From positions 99,372 through 163,371 of the forward strand of contig JBBQFI010000009.1 in the NCBI GenBank assembly GCA_038321775.1: DNA of 64,000 nucleotides. Reading direction: 5' to 3'. The position numbers and the translations under genes are program-made. The notes under the pieces are model-generated. The model made no database searches. It was not told where the DNA came from and saw only the letters and a list, made by a program, of their open reading frames with translations. Origin of the DNA: JBBQFI01 sp038321775 (GTDB taxonomy: Bacteria > Verrucomicrobiota > Verrucomicrobiia > Chthoniobacterales > UBA10450). Shown here in pieces: positions 61,660-64,000 of the stretch. The stretch's first letter is position 1; every line of letters begins with the position of its first letter.

Positions 61660-62316
61660 GTGACCGAGAAGCCGGAAAGATTCAACCGCATCGTGATTTT
61701 GGCGGATGAATCCGCCGAATGGAAGATCGCGGGATTGCGTCAACTCGATCGTCTCGTCTTTGCGCTTAACCAATTGGTCGAATCCACTCCATCCAATCCC
61801 GCAATCGACATCGTCGTTCTTTGGCGACCGGACATTGCCGCGGCGGCACGATGGCTGCCGCGCGATCCCAGAATAAAGCGTGTTCGCGTTGGAGAGGATC
61901 CTTCGTTGCTCCAACCGGGCGTCCGCGTTCTCACCAGCCGGCTCTTCGTTGATCGCAATGGCCTCCGGGAACATCTGAATGCGATACCAGCTGTGCGTCT
62001 TACAGAATCCATGGTCGATCCGCGGAATTCCTGGCGGCAACTCAATGAACAATTTGAGATTTCCTGCGACAACAGTGTGCGCTCTTCCAGTGGCGTAGGC
62101 TGGAAATATTTGAAGCGCGCAGACGACATCCACGGTAGCGAAAACATTCTTCTTCGCCGCGCCGGTAAGTCTCAGGATGGAATTGTTTCGAGATTCGTTA
62201 ACCGACCATTGTTGCGAGACCCTCCAGCGCCGGGAAACAATACGGGCGTCTCGAACGGCTTTTTCATGCAGCCGAAAATGATCGAGACGCTGAACGAAGC
62301 GGGGCTGCAGATGTGA
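61660..62316 (+). CDS. Truncated paralogue of the upstream N-terminal domain
   Basis: 218 residues that repeat the first domain of the preceding gene: VILADESAEWKIAGLRQLDR matches ILADESSLRKIAGLGQLDRL, and KSQDGIVSRFVNRPLLR matches KTQDGVIARWINRPVSR. The CDP-OH-P membrane domain is missing, and the last 45 or so residues are unrelated. It looks like a tandem partial duplication. It may be a regulatory or separate nucleotidyltransferase subunit, or a relic. Starts GTG at 61660; ends with ATGA into the next glycosyltransferase. Confidence 0.6.
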   Translation: MTEKPERFNRIVILADESAEWKIAGLRQLDRLVFALNQLVESTPSNPAIDIVVLWRPDIAAAARWLPRDPRIKRVRVGEDPSLLQPGVRVLTSRLFVDRNGLREHLNAIPAVRLTESMVDPRNSWRQLNEQFEISCDNSVRSSSGVGWKYLKRADDIHGSENILLRRAGKSQDGIVSRFVNRPLLRDPPAPGNNTGVSNGFFMQPKMIETLNEAGLQM

Positions 62317-63443
62317 GCAGCCCCAACCGCGACGCGCCCAAGGTCGCCGTCTTTTCTTCGCGCTTTCTTCCGTACTCGCAGACTTTTGTTTACGACGAGG
62401 TCCGGCAACACCGGCGTTATCGCGCGGAGGTTTTCACTTGGGACCGACTCAACGCAGCACGCTTTCCCTTCGCGCCGGTTCATAGCCTAACGAGTCTGGA
62501 AGCCGCGCTTTATCGGACCACGCTGCTCAGCCCGACCTTCTTCCGCCTCTTCCGCCGCGGTGGCTTTGCTTTGGCGCATGCGCACTTTGGCCCTGGGGCT
62601 TGTTACGCGCTGCCCTATTGCACCCGCTTCAGGCTTCCGTTGGTCGTGACTTTTCATGGCTACGACGTGCCCCTGCTGCTTTCGCGGGCGCGTTTTCATC
62701 CCGCGAACTTGCCTTACTGGGCCTGCTCGCGCTGGCTCTTTCGCCGCGCCGATCTCTTGCTCGCGGTCTCCGAAGATTTGCGCCGGTCGCTTATCAGTGC
62801 GGGCGCGCCGCCGGAAAAAACCGCCGTGCACCGGCTGGGCGTGGACACGGAAACTCCCGCCCGGATCGAACGCGATGACAGCGAGATCATCGTCTTCATG
62901 GCCGGCCGGTTTGTGGAAAAGAAAGGCCTCAAATACGGAATCCGCGCCTTCGCCGCTGCGCTTAAAAAATACCCCGCGCTCCGCCTGCGCCTGGTCGGCG
63001 ATGGCGAACGGCGGCGCGACTACGAACAACTCATCACGAACCTGGGCTTGGCTGAGAAGGTGGAAATGACCGGCGTTCTCGCGCACCAGGAACTGCTCGA
63101 AGCGATGCGCCGGAGCGATCTCGTGCTCGTGCCCAGCGTTACCGCGCGCAGTGGAGACCGCGAGGGAATCCCGATGATTGTCTATGAGGCGGCGGCGATA
63201 GGCATGCCCACAATCGCTTCGCGCCACGGCGGCATCCCGGAGGTGATCGAAGAGGACGTGACCGGCCTGCTCGTGCCGGAGCGCGATGAGGTCGCTCTAG
63301 CCAACGCTCTGCAACTATTGGCTGAAAATCCCACGCTGCGCCATTCGTTAGGCCAGGCCGCGCGGAGGAAAGCGCAACGCGAATTCGATCTCCGCCAACG
63401 TGTCGCCGCCCTCGAAGCGCGCTACGACGAATTGCTCCGGTAG
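62313..63443 (+). CDS. Family 4 glycosyltransferase
   Basis: 376 residues, GT-B fold with clear family landmarks: VVTFHGYDVPLLLSRARFHP, DLLLAVSEDLRRSLISAGAP, MAGRFVEKKGLKYGIRAFAA, and the donor-site segment DREGIPMIVYEAAAIGMPTI. Probably adds a sugar to a capsule, O-antigen or glycolipid. Base composition rises in this gene and the next compared with the rest of the window. It is coupled upstream by a 4-bp overlap and overlaps the convergent flippase gene by 22 bp. Motif copies are at 62485 (SLTS) and 63345 (SLGQ). Confidence 0.9.
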   Translation: MSSPNRDAPKVAVFSSRFLPYSQTFVYDEVRQHRRYRAEVFTWDRLNAARFPFAPVHSLTSLEAALYRTTLLSPTFFRLFRRGGFALAHAHFGPGACYALPYCTRFRLPLVVTFHGYDVPLLLSRARFHPANLPYWACSRWLFRRADLLLAVSEDLRRSLISAGAPPEKTAVHRLGVDTETPARIERDDSEIIVFMAGRFVEKKGLKYGIRAFAAALKKYPALRLRLVGDGERRRDYEQLITNLGLAEKVEMTGVLAHQELLEAMRRSDLVLVPSVTARSGDREGIPMIVYEAAAIGMPTIASRHGGIPEVIEEDVTGLLVPERDEVALANALQLLAENPTLRHSLGQAARRKAQREFDLRQRVAALEARYDELLR

Positions 63444-64000
63444 CCGGGGCGTCGCCGCGACCCGGCCGCCCGCCGGTCGAGCACAAGGCTTTTGTAAAGG
63501 TAAAAGCAAGCCGCGCCAACGGCGGCCACGAGGAAGAGGCGCGGCGTGGTTTGGAATCCCGTGGCCACCCACCGTGCCGCCGCCCACATCGTGAGCACCA
63601 TCAGCACCACGCCCGGCAACACCGCCGCCAGCTCCGCGAAGAGCCCGCCTGCGGTCAAACCGAAATAGCGGCGCGACCAGTAAAGGTCCCAGATCAGGAC
63701 CAGCGGATAAACCGTTAGCCAAGCCCAAGCCACCCAGAGCGCGCCCCGCCCCGCGGGAGCGGTGAAGACCGCGAGCACAAATCCGAGCGCGAGCAGTGTC
63801 CCCGTGAGCGCCGCTTCATAGACCGCGAGCCGCGGCCGTCCGCCCGCTTGATAGAGCGGCCCGAAAAGTTGCACGAGACCGCTGATCACGCCGGCCCAAC
63901 ACATAATCTGCGCAAGCGGCACGGCCGATTGCCAGCGCGGCGCCTCCACCACGGCGAAGAGATCGCGCCCTTCGAGCGCGATGAAGGCGGCGATCGGCAG
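63422..64000 (-). CDS. Oligosaccharide flippase, C-terminal part (runs off the window)
   Basis: The frame is open from the stop at 63422 to the window end (about 192 residues), reading LPIAAFIALEGRDLFAVVEA near the edge, so the start lies beyond 64000. Several membrane helices and the pattern QLFGPLYQAGGRPRL are typical of the C-terminal half of Wzx/MATE-type polysaccharide exporters. It would flip lipid-linked oligosaccharides built by the neighbouring glycosyltransferases. It is GC-rich like the gene beside it. Confidence 0.7.
   Translation of the reverse strand: MPIAAFIALEGRDLFAVVEAPRWQSAVPLAQIMCWAGVISGLVQLFGPLYQAGGRPRLAVYEAALTGTLLALGFVLAVFTAPAGRGALWVAWAWLTVYPLVLIWDLYWSRRYFGLTAGGLFAELAAVLPGVVLMVLTMWAAARWVATGFQTTPRLFLVAAVGAACFYLYKSLVLDRRAAGSRRRPGYRSNSS

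Larger units (their letters stand above)
712..63353. repeat. Highly iterated motif GCCTAACGA (DNA-uptake-sequence-like)
   Basis: By hand count the core CCTAACGA occurs 39 times, 35 of them as GCCTAACGA. Plus-strand copies start at 4708, 9744, 13279, 13849, 14232, 15559, 19290, 19637, 19899, 23242, 28388, 30030, 32013, 32290, 37968, 41674, 46836, 58958, 60424 and 62485. Minus-strand copies (TCGTTAGGC) start at 712, 3260, 6966, 7383, 8266, 8607, 16523, 20732, 21392, 23149, 29220, 33095, 34850, 35408, 38665, 45796, 46563, 53599 and 63345. Those at 4708, 19290, 21392 and 23149 differ in the outer base. One-mismatch forms occur at 10365, 29024, 30240, 51404 and 60940. In genes it is read as Pro-Asn-Glu/Asp, Leu-Thr, Ser-Leu-Gly or Val-Arg; at three gene ends it supplies the stop codon. 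Confidence 0.92.

Noticed and set aside
712..63353. The repeated nonamer as a Chi or KOPS-type polar site
   Set aside because: Plus and minus copies are nearly equal (20 and 19) and interleaved along the window, with no polarity.
1..64000. Prophage, insertion sequence or CRISPR array
   Set aside because: No transposase, integrase, phage structural gene or regularly spaced direct repeats were seen.

Overview
The window looks like a chromosomal segment of a Gram-negative bacterium, most likely from the Verrucomicrobiota and possibly near the Spartobacteria/Chthoniobacterales (inference from gene content; no rRNA is present). Supporting points are a Kdo transferase (waaA), a three-domain IspG of about 590 residues (the form of chlamydiae, verrucomicrobia and plants), a CdsA with a PGIGG signature, small families common in this phylum (DUF3303, DUF4112, DUF4870), and a C39 exporter fused to cyclic-nucleotide-binding domains. 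Most of the window is housekeeping; I see no prophage, insertion sequence or CRISPR array.

Layout. 0.3-12.8 kb: an acyl-CoA-ligase-like enzyme, then rpmE-prfA-prmC-murA, an SDR oxidoreductase with nfo, an AsmA-like gene broken by a 58-bp templated insertion, small membrane proteins, a LysM protein and accA. 12.8-13.85 kb: decayed remains of a small membrane protein and an outer-membrane barrel. 13.85-20.2 kb: two esterases, an ATP-grasp ligase, a GCS2-type carboxylate-amine ligase, an M29-like aminopeptidase and a second ATP-grasp-like protein, which together look like a small peptide or amide pathway. 20.2-30.7 kb, mostly minus strand: kbl and tdh (threonine catabolism) flank an export operon made of a PPIase, a cNMP-C39-ABC transporter, an HlyD protein, a sigma-54 activator and two very small double-glycine-leader peptides. 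30.8-38.6 kb: cdsA, dxr, rseP, ispG, typA. 38.8-53.8 kb: a 1181-residue secreted beta-propeller with a dockerin-like tail, YebC, rho, glnE, a rhomboid lacking its serine, a lipid kinase, an AsmA protein, rsmD and waaA, then tRNA-Glu. 53.9-64 kb: envelope glycan and lipid genes, including an alpha-oxoamine synthase next to a GNAT-like acyltransferase (possibly sphingolipid synthesis), a CDP-alcohol phosphatidyltransferase with a truncated tandem paralogue, glycosyltransferases, and the end of a flippase.

Two signals stand out. (1) The nonamer GCCTAACGA occurs 35 times (39 counting the core CCTAACGA), on both strands, in unrelated genes and at gene ends; about 0.5 copies are expected by chance. 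It has the density and orientation pattern of a DNA uptake sequence or another genome-wide recognition site. (2) The peptide export operon at 22.6-29.6 kb carries its own candidate substrates, two tiny genes with clearly related GG leaders.
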